Below, one piece after another: positions 52,100 to 61,390 of a DNA stretch of 64,000 nt (the first letter of the stretch is position 1; the number at the start of each line of letters is the position of its first letter). The notes under the pieces are model-generated. The model saw nothing but the letters and a program-made list of their open reading frames with translations. It ran no database searches and was not told the origin of the DNA. Position numbers and translations under genes: made by a program. The DNA is from Bermanella sp. WJH001 (lineage in GTDB: Bacteria; Pseudomonadota; Gammaproteobacteria; Pseudomonadales; Oceanobacteraceae). The DNA lies in contig NZ_JASJOO010000003.1 of the NCBI RefSeq assembly GCF_030070105.1, forward strand, positions 1,101,155-1,165,154, written 5' to 3'.

Positions 52100-53175
52100 G
52101 CGTCACCTTGGTCTTTACTGGTTTTAGGGTTGCGCCATGTTTCGGTTTGTTCGATCACCGTGCTGCCGGGTTTTACTTTGAGTAAACCCTGCCAGACGAT
52201 TTTATCGCCTAATTCTAAACCGCTTAGTACTTCAACCAATCCATTTTGGCGAATGCCGATTTCAATGGCCTGTTCTTGTACGGTCATATCCGCATTCACT
52301 TTGTAGACTAATTGCTGATTAGCGCGCATAAAAACCGATTCTTCGGGCAGCATTTTAGTGATACGTTGCTGGTGAATTAAATCTAAGGTCAAAAGCATGC
52401 CGGGTCTTAATAGGGCTTGTTTGTTATCTATCTGCGCTCGCACCTTGATGCTGCGAGTATCAGAGTTTACCCGTGAGTCTAACGTGATGATTTTGCCGTC
52501 AAAGGTTTGCTGCGGATAGGCCGCGCTATGGGCTTTGATGCTTTGACCTACCTTTATGCGAGGCAGATAAATTTCGGCCAAATTAAAATCCATTTGTAAT
52601 TGCGTTACGGAATCAAGGGTGGTGATTTCATCCCCTGGTTTGAGAAGTGTACCCACACTTACATTGCGTAAACCTAACAAACCATCAAACGGGGCTTTAA
52701 TCACACGATCTTTCAACGTGGCCTGAACTTGGGCAATGCGAGCTTGAGCGGTATCAATGGAGGTTTGTAAGCGATCAAGCTCAGAGCCGGATACAGATTT
52801 TTGCTTAACCAGATTTTCAATACGACGATATTCACGTTGTTGATTGGCTAGCTCGATTTTAGCGGCATTGAGTTGTGCTAACTCTTCATCGTTGGCAAGG
52901 GTAAGCAGTACTTCGCCTTGTTTGACAAACTGCCCTTGCTCAAAGGCTATTTTGCTGATTTTTTCTGTCACGCTAGAGGTGAGAATAACGGATTCAGCTG
53001 CCCGTGCATTGCCAAGGGCTTCAAGGGATTGAGTGATTTCACTTTCTTTTACTTCAAATAATACAACCTGAGTTGCTGCACGGGGTCGTTGGTTTGACTG
53101 AGTATCTGTGTAATAGCGCCATACAACAGCAGTGATGATGATAATGAGGGAGCCATAAGCAAGCTTGCGCAGCAT
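52096..53175 (-). CDS. RND pump periplasmic adaptor (membrane-fusion protein)
   Basis: A 359-residue adaptor: N-terminal membrane anchor (about 5-22), lipoyl half-motifs AFEQGQFVKQGEVLLTLANDEE and VIKAPFDGLLGLRNVSVGTLLKPGDEI, the intervening coiled-coil hairpin (about 95-150), and the C-terminal beta-barrel region. It pairs with the following HAE1 pump, sharing a four-base overlap. There is no lipobox, so it is anchored by its N-terminal helix. It is probably the first gene of the efflux block. Confidence 0.93.
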   Translation of the reverse strand: MLRKLAYGSLIIIITAVVWRYYTDTQSNQRPRAATQVVLFEVKESEITQSLEALGNARAAESVILTSSVTEKISKIAFEQGQFVKQGEVLLTLANDEELAQLNAAKIELANQQREYRRIENLVKQKSVSGSELDRLQTSIDTAQARIAQVQATLKDRVIKAPFDGLLGLRNVSVGTLLKPGDEITTLDSVTQLQMDFNLAEIYLPRIKVGQSIKAHSAAYPQQTFDGKIITLDSRVNSDTRSIKVRAQIDNKQALLRPGMLLTLDLIHQQRITKMLPEESVFMRANQQLVYKVNADMTVQEQAIEIGIRQNGLVEVLSGLELGDKIVWQGLLKVKPGSTVIEQTETWRNPKTSKDQGDA

Positions 53176-53262
53176 GGGGACGTCCTGATTTAAATGAAAA
53201 ATATCGTGCGCACTATGATGCCAATAATGAGAATTAGTTTCATTAAACCAGTGCGCAGTACG

Positions 53263-54381
53263 TTAATTTTCTTTTGATAAATGAATTTGTACCTGATTGC
53301 GACCATTTTGTTTTGCCTTATAAAGAGCGTGATCGGCAAGGGTCATAAGTTGTGTACGGGCAAGGGACGAGGTTGGATGCCAATGAATGAGGCCTGCGCT
53401 GATGGTGATGCGGTTTTCTGCATCTGAATACGCATGGGGTAGGTTAAGAGCGTAAATGGTATTAATGATTTTTTGCCCCCAGCGTGTGGTTTCTTCCAGT
53501 GTGACCCCATAGCGAATTAAGATGAATTCCTCGCCGCCAAAGCGAATGCACGCATCCAGTGGGTGACGCTTTAAGGTTAACAACCCATGGGCCACTTTAA
53601 TGAGGCATTCATCACCGGCCAAGTGTCCATAGTTGTCGTTGTATTGTTTAAAGCAGTCAATATCAACAATGGCAATTGCAATGCCTTGGTTTTCTAGCTT
53701 GCCCTGTTCCAATAGCTCTACAAAGCGCTCATCAAATTTATGACGATTCTCAGTGCCGGTGAGTTGATCGGTGCGCGCCATGGATTCTAAAAATTGCGTT
53801 TTATCAAAATTAGATCGGCGTTCTTTATCAAAACTGACGCTATGAACGAGACCGGCCAGATTAACAAAAAATAAATAGATGGCGGCGCGAATAATTTCGT
53901 TTTGAGGTAAGTCAATATAGTGCAAAAACGAAATGTACCAAAACATAATAAATAAGCTAAGTCCCAGTTTTTGGTAGTAAAAAATATTGGGAATAAAATA
54001 GGTGATTACCGAGCACAATAAAATACTGTCAATGGGCAAGGTGATGCCAAGGTTGTAATAAATAATATGAACCATGAATAAACTGGAAAACACCATTAAC
54101 ATGCCCAATGTCACCAATTGATGTAATGGCACAACAGGCTGCACTTGATAAGTTTTGATAAAAATGAAAATAAACAATGGCAGGGGGATGGCAAAACGAG
54201 ATAACAACAAGGCGTAGATGGCATCATGGGATGCCCCAAGATAATGAATGTCCCAAAGTGAAAATGCGAGCAGGGCAAATAATACACCCGCACAAACATA
54301 CTGGGCATTGCGGCGCTGCTGAAGGTTAAACTTGCTGATATAGCTGGCACGAGTTTTATGGGTGACTTGATCTACACTCAT
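53263..54381 (-). CDS. Membrane-bound diguanylate cyclase, no canonical I-site
   Basis: A 372-residue protein with about six membrane segments (residues 28-190), probably a MASE-like sensory domain, followed by a GGDEF domain (about 205-370) with active-site RFGGEEFILIRYG. It therefore should make cyclic di-GMP from two GTP. The residues five positions before GGEEF read HPLD, so the RxxD inhibitory-site arginine is replaced, and product inhibition through this site is not expected. The gene is monocistronic and divergent from the aminotransferase gene. Confidence 0.9.
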   Translation of the reverse strand: MSVDQVTHKTRASYISKFNLQQRRNAQYVCAGVLFALLAFSLWDIHYLGASHDAIYALLLSRFAIPLPLFIFIFIKTYQVQPVVPLHQLVTLGMLMVFSSLFMVHIIYYNLGITLPIDSILLCSVITYFIPNIFYYQKLGLSLFIMFWYISFLHYIDLPQNEIIRAAIYLFFVNLAGLVHSVSFDKERRSNFDKTQFLESMARTDQLTGTENRHKFDERFVELLEQGKLENQGIAIAIVDIDCFKQYNDNYGHLAGDECLIKVAHGLLTLKRHPLDACIRFGGEEFILIRYGVTLEETTRWGQKIINTIYALNLPHAYSDAENRITISAGLIHWHPTSSLARTQLMTLADHALYKAKQNGRNQVQIHLSKEN

Positions 54382-54544
54382 ATGGCCATCGCCTTATTAA
54401 TACCCAAATACACATAAAGTGTAGTGCATACAAATACAGATGGTTAATGATGTAGCCAGTTAAACGAGCTGTTGCATGATTGCCTCTTTACACTGACCAA
54501 GCTTTCTTCTTAAATACCCCTGATTTTCACGATTCGGAGCCAAC

Positions 54545-55669
54545 ATGGCGTTATTAAACACAGTAGACCCAGATGGCCTATTAGAATATTCAGTGGTATT
54601 TACTGACCGCTCATTGAACCACATGTCACAAGCCTTTCAGGGCGCCATGCGTGACATTTCAAGCACTTTAAAAGACGTATACAACGCCGATGGCGTGGTG
54701 GTGGTACCAGGTGGCGGTACTTATGGGATGGAATCCGTTGCCCGTCAATTTGCTCAAAACAAAAAATGCCTAGTGATCCGTAACGGCTTTTTCAGCTTTC
54801 GTTGGAGCCAGATCTTTGAAATGGCTTCTCTACCAAGTGAAGAGATCGTACTAAAAGCACGCCGTGCCACTGCAGGTGATACCGCACCGTTTGCCCCTGC
54901 ACCCATTGAAGAAGTGGTTGCTACGATTAAAGCTGAAAAACCAGACATGGTATTTGCCCCTCATGTTGAAACCGCATCGGGTATGATTTTGCCAGATGAT
55001 TACATCAAACAAGTGGGAGAGGCAGCCCGTGAAGTGGGCGCCTTATTTGTTTTAGACTGCATCGCATCAGGTACCGTTTGGGTAGACATGAAAGCAGTGG
55101 GCGTTGATATTTTAATCAGTGCGCCACAAAAAGGGTGGAGTGCATCCCCTTGTGCCGCTTTGGTGATGCTTAATGAGCGTGCGTTAAGCGTACTAGAAAC
55201 CACCACTAGCAACAGCTTTGCCTGCGACCTTAAAAAGTGGCAGCAAATTATGCAGGCCTATGAAAATGGTGGTCATGCTTATCATGCAACCATGCCAACA
55301 GATGCCTTGCTTAAATTCCGCGATACCATGTTAGAAACCAAAGAATATGGTTTTGATAAAGTAAAAGCGGAGCAACTAGAGCTTGGGCAAAAAGTACGTG
55401 CCATGCTTGAAGCCCGAGGTATTGAATCGGTAGCGGCTGAAGGCTTTAAAGCCCCTGGCGTGGTAGTGAACTACACCGACGATGCGGATATGCAAAATAC
55501 TAAAAAGTTTGCAGCTCTGGGTATGCAGGCAGCTGGTGGCGTGCCATTAATGTGTGATGAGGGTGAAGGTTTTAAATCTTTCCGTCTAGGTTTGTTTGGT
55601 TTAGACAAGCTGCACAATATTGATCGTACCGTGGCGAACCTTGAAGCTGTATTGGACAAAATGCAGTAA
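54545..55669 (+). CDS. Class V aminotransferase (serine/alanine-glyoxylate type)
   Basis: A 374-residue PLP enzyme of the class V family. The glycine-rich VVVVPGGGTYGMESVARQF cofactor segment and ISAPQKGWSASPCAALVM with Schiff-base K196 are clear. The sequence is closest in flavour to alanine-glyoxylate or serine-pyruvate aminotransferases, but amino-donor specificity cannot be read. GGAGCCAAC precedes the ATG. A strong terminator follows. Neighbouring genes import a basic amino acid, but no functional link is shown. Confidence 0.88.
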   Translation: MALLNTVDPDGLLEYSVVFTDRSLNHMSQAFQGAMRDISSTLKDVYNADGVVVVPGGGTYGMESVARQFAQNKKCLVIRNGFFSFRWSQIFEMASLPSEEIVLKARRATAGDTAPFAPAPIEEVVATIKAEKPDMVFAPHVETASGMILPDDYIKQVGEAAREVGALFVLDCIASGTVWVDMKAVGVDILISAPQKGWSASPCAALVMLNERALSVLETTTSNSFACDLKKWQQIMQAYENGGHAYHATMPTDALLKFRDTMLETKEYGFDKVKAEQLELGQKVRAMLEARGIESVAAEGFKAPGVVVNYTDDADMQNTKKFAALGMQAAGGVPLMCDEGEGFKSFRLGLFGLDKLHNIDRTVANLEAVLDKMQ

Positions 55670-55704
55670 TAGCGACAACACAAACACAGCGTATTTATTC
55701 GTCT

Positions 55705-55722
55705 CTCCCGCGCAAGCGGGAG
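55705..55722. repeat. CTCCCGC-GCAA-GCGGGAG hairpin element
   Basis: Seven-pair stem with GCAA tetraloop and TCCAGC tail, 36 bases after the aminotransferase stop. It is related to the element at 44200-44213 (same loop position and ATCCA/GTCCA tail). Confidence 0.7.
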
Positions 55723-55779
55723 TCCAGCTAACGTTCATTTATCACCAATGAATAATCGTTATACCTGATAAAACGCTAT

Positions 55780-55819
55780 AAAAAAGGCCCTAACTTGAAT
55801 AAGTTTAGGGCCTTTTTTT
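55780..55819. terminator. Terminator between aminotransferase and ABC permease
   Basis: AAAAAAGGCCCTAA paired with TTTAGGGCCTTTTTT across an inner CTT/AAG step and GAAT loop. Long A and T flanks let it work in both directions for the two convergent transcripts. Confidence 0.88.
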
Positions 55820-55837
55820 ATTGATAAGATAAATGAA

Positions 55838-56551
55838 TTATCGAGGCTGTAAATGGGCCAATAAACGATCTTCTAATTTTTTGAAAATAAAGATAATCGT
55901 AAACGTGATACACAAATAAATAGCCGCCACAAATAAGAAGCTTTCAAACGGTGCGTAATAGCGCGCATAAATATCACGAGCAGCACCGGTTAAATCAATA
56001 ATGGTCACGGTGGATGCGATGGCGCTGGCATGCAACATGAAAATGACTTCATTGCTGTATGCCGGTATGGCGCGGCGAAAGGCACTGGGCAGCACAATAC
56101 GTGTGGTGCGTTTAAACCAGTTCATGCCGTAGGCTTTTGCCGCTTCTATTTCACCTTTAGGGGTGGCTTCTATGGCACCACGAAAAATCTCAGTGGTGTA
56201 GGCGGCTGTGTTTAATGCAAAAGCGATTAAACAGGGATAATAAGCACGCTCAAAAATCACCCAGAAAACCGAGTCTTGAATTCCATTGATCAAGGTGACA
56301 CCGTAGTAAATCATGTATAACTGAATCAATAATGGTGTGCCACGAAACACATAGGTAAATAACCATACAGGGTAATTTATAAATGGGTTTTTACTGTTGC
56401 GCATGATGGCAAGCGGCACAGAAATGATTAAACCAATCAGCAGTGACATAAACACTAACTGTACGGTCATTAACAAACCATCCCAATAATGAGCAAGGGT
56501 GGTTAGATTAAAGATTTTATTGGCATCAATAAGGGCAAGTAGTGATTCCAT
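55838..56551 (-). CDS. Basic amino acid ABC transporter permease (AotM/HisM type)
   Basis: A 237-residue inner-membrane permease with five membrane segments and the polar amino acid permease motif: VFRGTPLLIQLYMIYYG and the cytoplasmic EAA loop EAAKAYGMNWFKRTTRIVLPSAFRRAIP. Together with the adjacent permease it forms the membrane channel for arginine, ornithine or lysine uptake. It starts two bases after the other permease gene. The fit with AotM or HisM is by family and context. Confidence 0.92.
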   Translation of the reverse strand: MESLLALIDANKIFNLTTLAHYWDGLLMTVQLVFMSLLIGLIISVPLAIMRNSKNPFINYPVWLFTYVFRGTPLLIQLYMIYYGVTLINGIQDSVFWVIFERAYYPCLIAFALNTAAYTTEIFRGAIEATPKGEIEAAKAYGMNWFKRTTRIVLPSAFRRAIPAYSNEVIFMLHASAIASTVTIIDLTGAARDIYARYYAPFESFLFVAAIYLCITFTIIFIFKKLEDRLLAHLQPR

Positions 56552-56553
56552 AA

Positions 56554-57261
56554 TTAAGCCTCCACCGTGCCAGCGTTATAACGTTTTTTAAGAATGGCAA
56601 AGCCCCATTCGGTTAAAGCGGTCAGCGCTAAGTAGACACCCGCCACAGGAATAAAAAACAAAAACGGCTCGCCTGTTGATTTTGCCGCTTCGGTGGCCAA
56701 GCGCACCATATCGGCTAAACCAATCACACTAACCAGTGCGGTGGTTTTAAGTAATACTTGCCAGTTGTTACCAATACCAGGCAGTGCATGGCGCATCATT
56801 TGCGGAAACATAATGCGTTTAAATACTTGCAGGTTACTCATGCCGTAAGCTTTTCCTGCTTCAATTTGACCGTGATCTACGGCAATAAACGCACCGCGAA
56901 AGGTTTCGGTCATATAGGCGCCAAAGATAAAACCAATGGTGATGACGCCGGCTACAAATTCATTGATGTTAATAAAAATATCGATTTTTTCATCGCTTGC
57001 GTAATACAGCCATTCAGTGAATGTATTGAAGGCAATTTGACCGCCAAAGAAAATTAACATCATTAATACAAGGTCAGGTACACCGCGAATAATAGTTGAG
57101 TATAAAGTGGCGACGGTTTGCGCTACGCGATTATTTGACTGTTTAGCCACAGCACCTAACAGCCCTAATATAAAAGCGATGGTCACTGAAAAAATAGCTA
57201 ATTTTATGGTGACAATGGCGCCGCTAAAAATGCTTGGGCCATAGCCGTGTAAATCCAACAT
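56554..57261 (-). CDS. Basic amino acid ABC transporter permease (AotQ/HisQ type)
   Basis: A 235-residue permease subunit with five membrane segments, YSTIIRGVPDLVLMMLIFFGG in the N-terminal region, and EAA loop EAGKAYGMSNLQVFKRIMFPQMMRHALPG. It is the partner of the permease downstream (two-base gap) and lies 139 bases after the binding-protein gene, beyond a hairpin. Together with ATP-binding and binding-protein genes it makes a complete importer. Confidence 0.92.
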   Translation of the reverse strand: MLDLHGYGPSIFSGAIVTIKLAIFSVTIAFILGLLGAVAKQSNNRVAQTVATLYSTIIRGVPDLVLMMLIFFGGQIAFNTFTEWLYYASDEKIDIFININEFVAGVITIGFIFGAYMTETFRGAFIAVDHGQIEAGKAYGMSNLQVFKRIMFPQMMRHALPGIGNNWQVLLKTTALVSVIGLADMVRLATEAAKSTGEPFLFFIPVAGVYLALTALTEWGFAILKKRYNAGTVEA

Positions 57262-57354
57262 AACGTGTGCTCGTTTTAAATCTGGAATCAGTTTTTATTG
57301 ATGAAACCACTTACAACCTAAAGAGTGCGAAAAACTGTACGCCTCTAAAATAAC

Positions 57355-57386
57355 AAATGCCCAAGCAGCAAGCTGCTTGGGCATTT
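57355..57386 (-). terminator. Intercistronic hairpin between binding-protein and permease genes
   Basis: Fifteen-base perfect inverted repeat (57355-57369 with 57372-57386; arm AAATGCCCAAGCAGC) with only AA between the arms. On the minus strand it follows the binding-protein stop by 14 bases and precedes a T-rich run. It should terminate part of the transcripts or protect the upstream mRNA, keeping binding protein in excess. Confidence 0.75.
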
Positions 57387-57400
57387 ATGACTAAAGGTAA

Positions 57401-58150
57401 TTATACCTTAATGCTGTAGCTGAAGTATTTCTTCATGATTTTATCGTAAGTGCCGTTTGCTTTTAGTTTATCCAGTGCAACGGTGACTTTTTCAGCAAGG
57501 GCTTTGTCACGCTTACGGAATGCAGCGGCGATACCTTCACCAAAAATGCTAACCGGTTGAGACACCATTTCCCCTGCTTGGGTAAACTTAGCTTTGCCTT
57601 TTAACATGTCTTCGCCCACTGGTGCATCAACGAAGATAGCATCTAGGCGGCCGCCTTCAAGGTCAATTACCATATCGTCTGCTGTGGTGTAACGTACAAT
57701 CTCAGCATCTTTTTTCAGTTCAGTTAGGTAGTTGTCTTGAACAGTGGCGCGTTGAACACCAATACGTAAACCTTTTACATTGCTTGCATCAAACTTGCCT
57801 TTAACTGGGGCAAAATACGCAGAAGGCACTTGATAGTAAGGCTTAGAAAATAATACTTTTTCTTTGCGCTCTTCGTTTACAGACATAGAAGAAAATATCA
57901 TGTCGTATTTACGCGCTAATAAACCAGGGATGATACCGTCCCATGCTTGCACTACCCAGTCACAATCTTTTTTTGTGATCTCTTGGCAAACTGCGTTGCC
58001 TAGGTCTACTTCAAAACCAGTTAATGTACCGTCAGGTGCTTTGTATTCAAACGGTGGGTAAGGTGCGTCAACCGCAACACGAATGCTGTCGATTTCAGCG
58101 TGAGCGCTTAGGCTTAAAACACCGGCTAAGGCTAATAAGGTTTTTTTCAT
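57401..58150 (-). CDS. Basic amino acid ABC transporter substrate-binding protein (AotJ/ArgT-like)
   Basis: A 249-residue periplasmic binding protein with a 19-residue signal peptide (ending SAHA). Typical type II fold segments: IRVAVDAPYPPFEYKAPDG, GFEVDLGNAVCQEI, CDWVVQAWDGIIPGLLARKYDMIFSSMSV (read in parts) and LRIGVQRATVQDNYL, the last like the arginine contact Arg/Thr region of ArgT and AotJ. The ligand is expected to be arginine, ornithine or lysine. It lies 36 bases after the ATPase gene. Confidence 0.92.
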   Translation of the reverse strand: MKKTLLALAGVLSLSAHAEIDSIRVAVDAPYPPFEYKAPDGTLTGFEVDLGNAVCQEITKKDCDWVVQAWDGIIPGLLARKYDMIFSSMSVNEERKEKVLFSKPYYQVPSAYFAPVKGKFDASNVKGLRIGVQRATVQDNYLTELKKDAEIVRYTTADDMVIDLEGGRLDAIFVDAPVGEDMLKGKAKFTQAGEMVSQPVSIFGEGIAAAFRKRDKALAEKVTVALDKLKANGTYDKIMKKYFSYSIKV

Positions 58151-58186
58151 AACGTTGCTCCAACGACTTTTTGTTTTGGTTTGGTT

Positions 58187-58960
58187 TTAATATACAGAGG
58201 AAATAAATTGTTTAAAGCGCTCTGACTTGGGATGCTCAAATACGACTTTTGGATCGCCGTATTCTTCAATCTTTCCTTGATGTAAAAACATTACCTTGTT
58301 GGAAACGTCTTTTGCAAATGCCATTTCGTGGGTCACCACCACCATGGTGCGACCTTCTTCAGCAAGCTCTCGCATCACTTTTAATACTTCACCCACAAGC
58401 TCAGGGTCCAGCGCAGAAGTGGGTTCATCAAATAACATGACCTCAGGATTCATGGCCAGAGCACGGGCAATCGCGGCCCGTTGCTGTTGACCACCTGACA
58501 TATGAGCGGGGTAATAATCTTTGCGCTCATATAAACCCACGCGGTTAAGGTGCTCTTCAGCGCGTTCAATGGCTTCTGCTTTACTGATGCCTAATACTTG
58601 GATAGGCGCTTCAATGATGTTCTCAAGTACCGTCATATGGGACCAAAGGTTAAACCCTTGGAATACCATGGCCAATTGAGAGCGCATGCGCTCTACTTGG
58701 CGATTGTCAGCGGGTATGCGCTCACCTTTACGGTCTAGCTTGAATTTTACTTGCTCGCCATGGACTTGAATGTCCCCTTTAGTGGGCACCTCAAGCATAT
58801 TGATGCAGCGTAAAAAGGTACTTTTACCTGAGCCCGAAGAGCCAATAACCGAGATCACATCCCCTTTATTGGCTTCTAGTGAGACCCCTTTTAGGACTTC
58901 ATTGTCACCAAACTGCTTATAAATATTGGTGGCAACCAGAGGGGCGATTTGTGGACCCAT
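58187..58960 (-). CDS. Basic amino acid ABC transporter ATP-binding protein (AotP/HisP-like)
   Basis: A 257-residue ABC ATPase: Walker [11 protein letters not shown] loop [17 protein letters not shown], signature [17 protein letters not shown], Walker [15 protein letters not shown] and H loop VVTHEMAFA. First gene of a four-gene operon in the order ATPase, binding protein, permease, permease, as in arginine/ornithine systems. AGGAG is close to the ATG. No ArgR box could be confirmed by eye. Confidence 0.94.
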   Translation of the reverse strand: MGPQIAPLVATNIYKQFGDNEVLKGVSLEANKGDVISVIGSSGSGKSTFLRCINMLEVPTKGDIQVHGEQVKFKLDRKGERIPADNRQVERMRSQLAMVFQGFNLWSHMTVLENIIEAPIQVLGISKAEAIERAEEHLNRVGLYERKDYYPAHMSGGQQQRAAIARALAMNPEVMLFDEPTSALDPELVGEVLKVMRELAEEGRTMVVVTHEMAFAKDVSNKVMFLHQGKIEEYGDPKVVFEHPKSERFKQFISSVY

Positions 58961-59407
58961 GTTGGTCTCCTGTGTATTACGTTTATGTCCATTGTTTCAC
59001 CCAATTGATATTGTGGGTTATGAACATAACTATTGGTTATAGAAGGTCATCCTATACCGGTAAAATGCTTATTAATCAGCTGCTTCTGTTTAAATCAGCC
59101 AGTGCAATCGCAAATTTTATACCAAAACAAAAGTTAATGCCTTATTAGAAGTAATTTGCACATTACAGGTACATTCATGGTGCACATCAGGGCATGGGTG
59201 TCTTAATGGCTCAATAGGCGGGGTAATGAATGGCTTGGTATGGCTTCTTATTGGTGCACTTAAAAATAAGTGCATTATTTTAGGGATAAAAAGCCACAGG
59301 CCACTTGGCTTGTGGGAAATGGCAAGATCACAGTCTTGTATCTATTCTTATAAAGGCTGTCGGTAAGAAACGGTACTGACTTTTATAATATCCCTTAGAG
59401 CATCTTT
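58961..59407. other. Long divergent intergenic region with hairpins
   Basis: This 447-base gap separates the ABC operon from the diguanylate cyclase gene. No convincing open reading frame is present. It holds a TGCACTTA-AAAA-TAAGTGCA hairpin (59255-59274) followed by TTATTTT, which looks like a weak terminator with no gene before it, and an imperfect CCACAGGCC/GGCTTGTGG hairpin (59294-59315). It could contain a small RNA or a long leader. Confidence 0.5.
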
Positions 59408-60397
59408 ATGAGCAGCGACGTGTTAAACCAAGCTTTTGCACTATCAATTCGATTGCTCGAGCATAAGACTTACCATGATCTCACCCATCAATTTATTAAT
59501 ATTCTGATGGAGTTTGAGGGGGTTAAAGATGCCGCCTCCTATGAGATATTCAGCCTATCTCGCAAACATAAAGATGATATCGCGGCATCTCATATTGAAT
59601 ACCTAGTAAGACGTTTTCCATTATCGCTGGATGATAATGTGCATGACGAGTACAGCCACTTAATTGATCAGATTGTTCAGCAGCACCAAGGTGGCATTAT
59701 TCATTTAAGTGATGAACACGAACGCTACATCGCGATGGATGTTGTTGAAAATGTCAAACCTAGGCGTGTGGTATTGGTTAAGGGCTCGATCAATGAGGCG
59801 GACTATGAGCAGCTGGTCGGCTTATTTAAAGTCTATGAGCGTTTAGTTATTTTATTGGACTCAAAAGAGCGAGATAACCTTACCCACTTACATAATCGAC
59901 AAACCATGGACTTAATCTTAAATCAGGTCTTTGAGTATTACCAAACAACAGGCACCGATTGTGAAGAAAAGCGTTCATGGGTCGCCATTTTAGATATTGA
60001 TCACTTTAAAGCAGTGAATGACAATTTTGGCCACTTATATGGGGATGAAGTTTTAATCTTGTTCTCAGGGCTAATGGAAAAAACCTTTCGCCACACGGAT
60101 TTTTTATTTCGTTTTGGTGGCGAAGAATTTTTAGTCATCATCAATCGAGTATCTAAAGAGGGAGTGGCACAGGCGCTTGAGCGCTTTCGGAAAGAAGTTG
60201 AAAGTTGTTATTTTCCATTTGGTAAAATCACCGTCAGCATTGGCTACACGTTTGTGAACCCAAATGTTGATCAGCGTAGTTTGCTTGAGTTCGCAGATGC
60301 GGCCTTGTACACGGCAAAGTCCAATGGTCGAAATCGTATCGAATATGAAGACCAAAAAAAATCACAAAATGATGCTAACGATATAGAATTTTTTTAG
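59408..60397 (+). CDS. Cytoplasmic diguanylate cyclase with I-site
   Basis: A 329-residue soluble protein: N-terminal domain of about 150 residues that I cannot place, then a GGDEF domain (about 160-325) with [13 protein letters not shown] at the active site. RHTD lies exactly five residues before GGEEF, the canonical RxxD inhibitory site, so the enzyme should be subject to product inhibition. It should synthesise cyclic di-GMP. No membrane segments. It is followed 55 bases later by an EamA-family gene. Confidence 0.9.
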   Translation: MSSDVLNQAFALSIRLLEHKTYHDLTHQFINILMEFEGVKDAASYEIFSLSRKHKDDIAASHIEYLVRRFPLSLDDNVHDEYSHLIDQIVQQHQGGIIHLSDEHERYIAMDVVENVKPRRVVLVKGSINEADYEQLVGLFKVYERLVILLDSKERDNLTHLHNRQTMDLILNQVFEYYQTTGTDCEEKRSWVAILDIDHFKAVNDNFGHLYGDEVLILFSGLMEKTFRHTDFLFRFGGEEFLVIINRVSKEGVAQALERFRKEVESCYFPFGKITVSIGYTFVNPNVDQRSLLEFADAALYTAKSNGRNRIEYEDQKKSQNDANDIEFF

Positions 60398-60452
60398 AAT
60401 AGCATTCGTTACATTACCCTTTATACTCCTGCTTTTTATATTTAGGCTTTTT

Positions 60453-61361
60453 ATGTCAGATAGTTTTCGTGCCCATCTGTCATTGCTGATTGCGATGACA
60501 CTATGGGGCAGCTCATTTGTTGCGTTAAAAATAGCGGTGACAGATATGCCCCCAATGATTGTGGTGTTTTTACGCATGCTGGTGGCTTCAATGGCATTTA
60601 TGGTGCTGGCAATCTGGTTGCGCCCTCGTATTCAATACCAACAAGGGGACTGGAAGTACTTGTTAGGCATGGCATTTTTCGAGCCCTGTTTATACTTTTT
60701 ATTTGAAGCAAAAGCCTTGCAATATACCAGTGCAGGTCAGGCGGGTATGGTCACTTCGTTACTGCCTTTGATGGTGGCGGTTGCTGCTTTTTTTATATTT
60801 AAAGAGCGCAATACAGCCAAACAATGGTTAGGTTTTTTAATCGCATTAAGTGGCGTATTGTGGATGAGTCTATCAACTCAAGAGTCTGACCAAGCAAGCA
60901 ATGCTTTGCTGGGTAATTTTCTAGAACTGATGGCCATGGTCACAGCCGTTGGCTACACCCTGCTAGTTAAACATCTAGTACAGCGGTATAACGCGTTTGT
61001 ATTAACCGCGTTACAAAGTTTTATGGGGGCAATTTTCTTTTTACCTTGGGCGCTCATGTCACAATGGCCAACTCAGGTGGAGCTATCAACCGTTGCCATG
61101 ATTGTTTATCTTGGTTTGGTGGTGACCTTGGGTGCTTATGGCTTATATAATTATTCATTGCAGTTTGTAAAAACATCGACGGCAGCAGGTTATGTGAATT
61201 TATTACCTGTCATGTCATTACTGTTTTCAATGTTATTATTAGGCGAACGCTTAGTGATACAGCAATGGTTGGCCATTATTATCATCTTTGTGGGTGTTTA
61301 CTTTAGTCGTGAGCCTAAGGTGTTAAAAAATAAAGAAATACCACCTGCGGTAACGGGTTAA
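60453..61361 (+). CDS. EamA/DMT-family transporter
   Basis: A 302-residue membrane protein with ten hydrophobic segments arranged as two EamA repeats (about 10-140 and 150-290), opening with LSLLIAMTLWGSSFVALKIAV as usual for the family. Such proteins export amino acids or other small metabolites. Substrate unknown. It is separated by 29 bases from the next gene, and the two may be co-transcribed. Confidence 0.9.
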   Translation: MSDSFRAHLSLLIAMTLWGSSFVALKIAVTDMPPMIVVFLRMLVASMAFMVLAIWLRPRIQYQQGDWKYLLGMAFFEPCLYFLFEAKALQYTSAGQAGMVTSLLPLMVAVAAFFIFKERNTAKQWLGFLIALSGVLWMSLSTQESDQASNALLGNFLELMAMVTAVGYTLLVKHLVQRYNAFVLTALQSFMGAIFFLPWALMSQWPTQVELSTVAMIVYLGLVVTLGAYGLYNYSLQFVKTSTAAGYVNLLPVMSLLFSMLLLGERLVIQQWLAIIIIFVGVYFSREPKVLKNKEIPPAVTG

Positions 61362-61390
61362 TATTCATTAATAAGTATTAGGGATAGTTT

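Noticed and set aside
59316-59407. Cyclic di-GMP riboswitch in front of the diguanylate cyclase gene (a GAAACGGTACTGAC stretch is present)
   Set aside because: The conserved GEMM-I core (CACGCACAGGGCAAACC and the GACGCAAAGCC tetraloop-receptor pattern) is not present; the similarity is confined to a short generic word.
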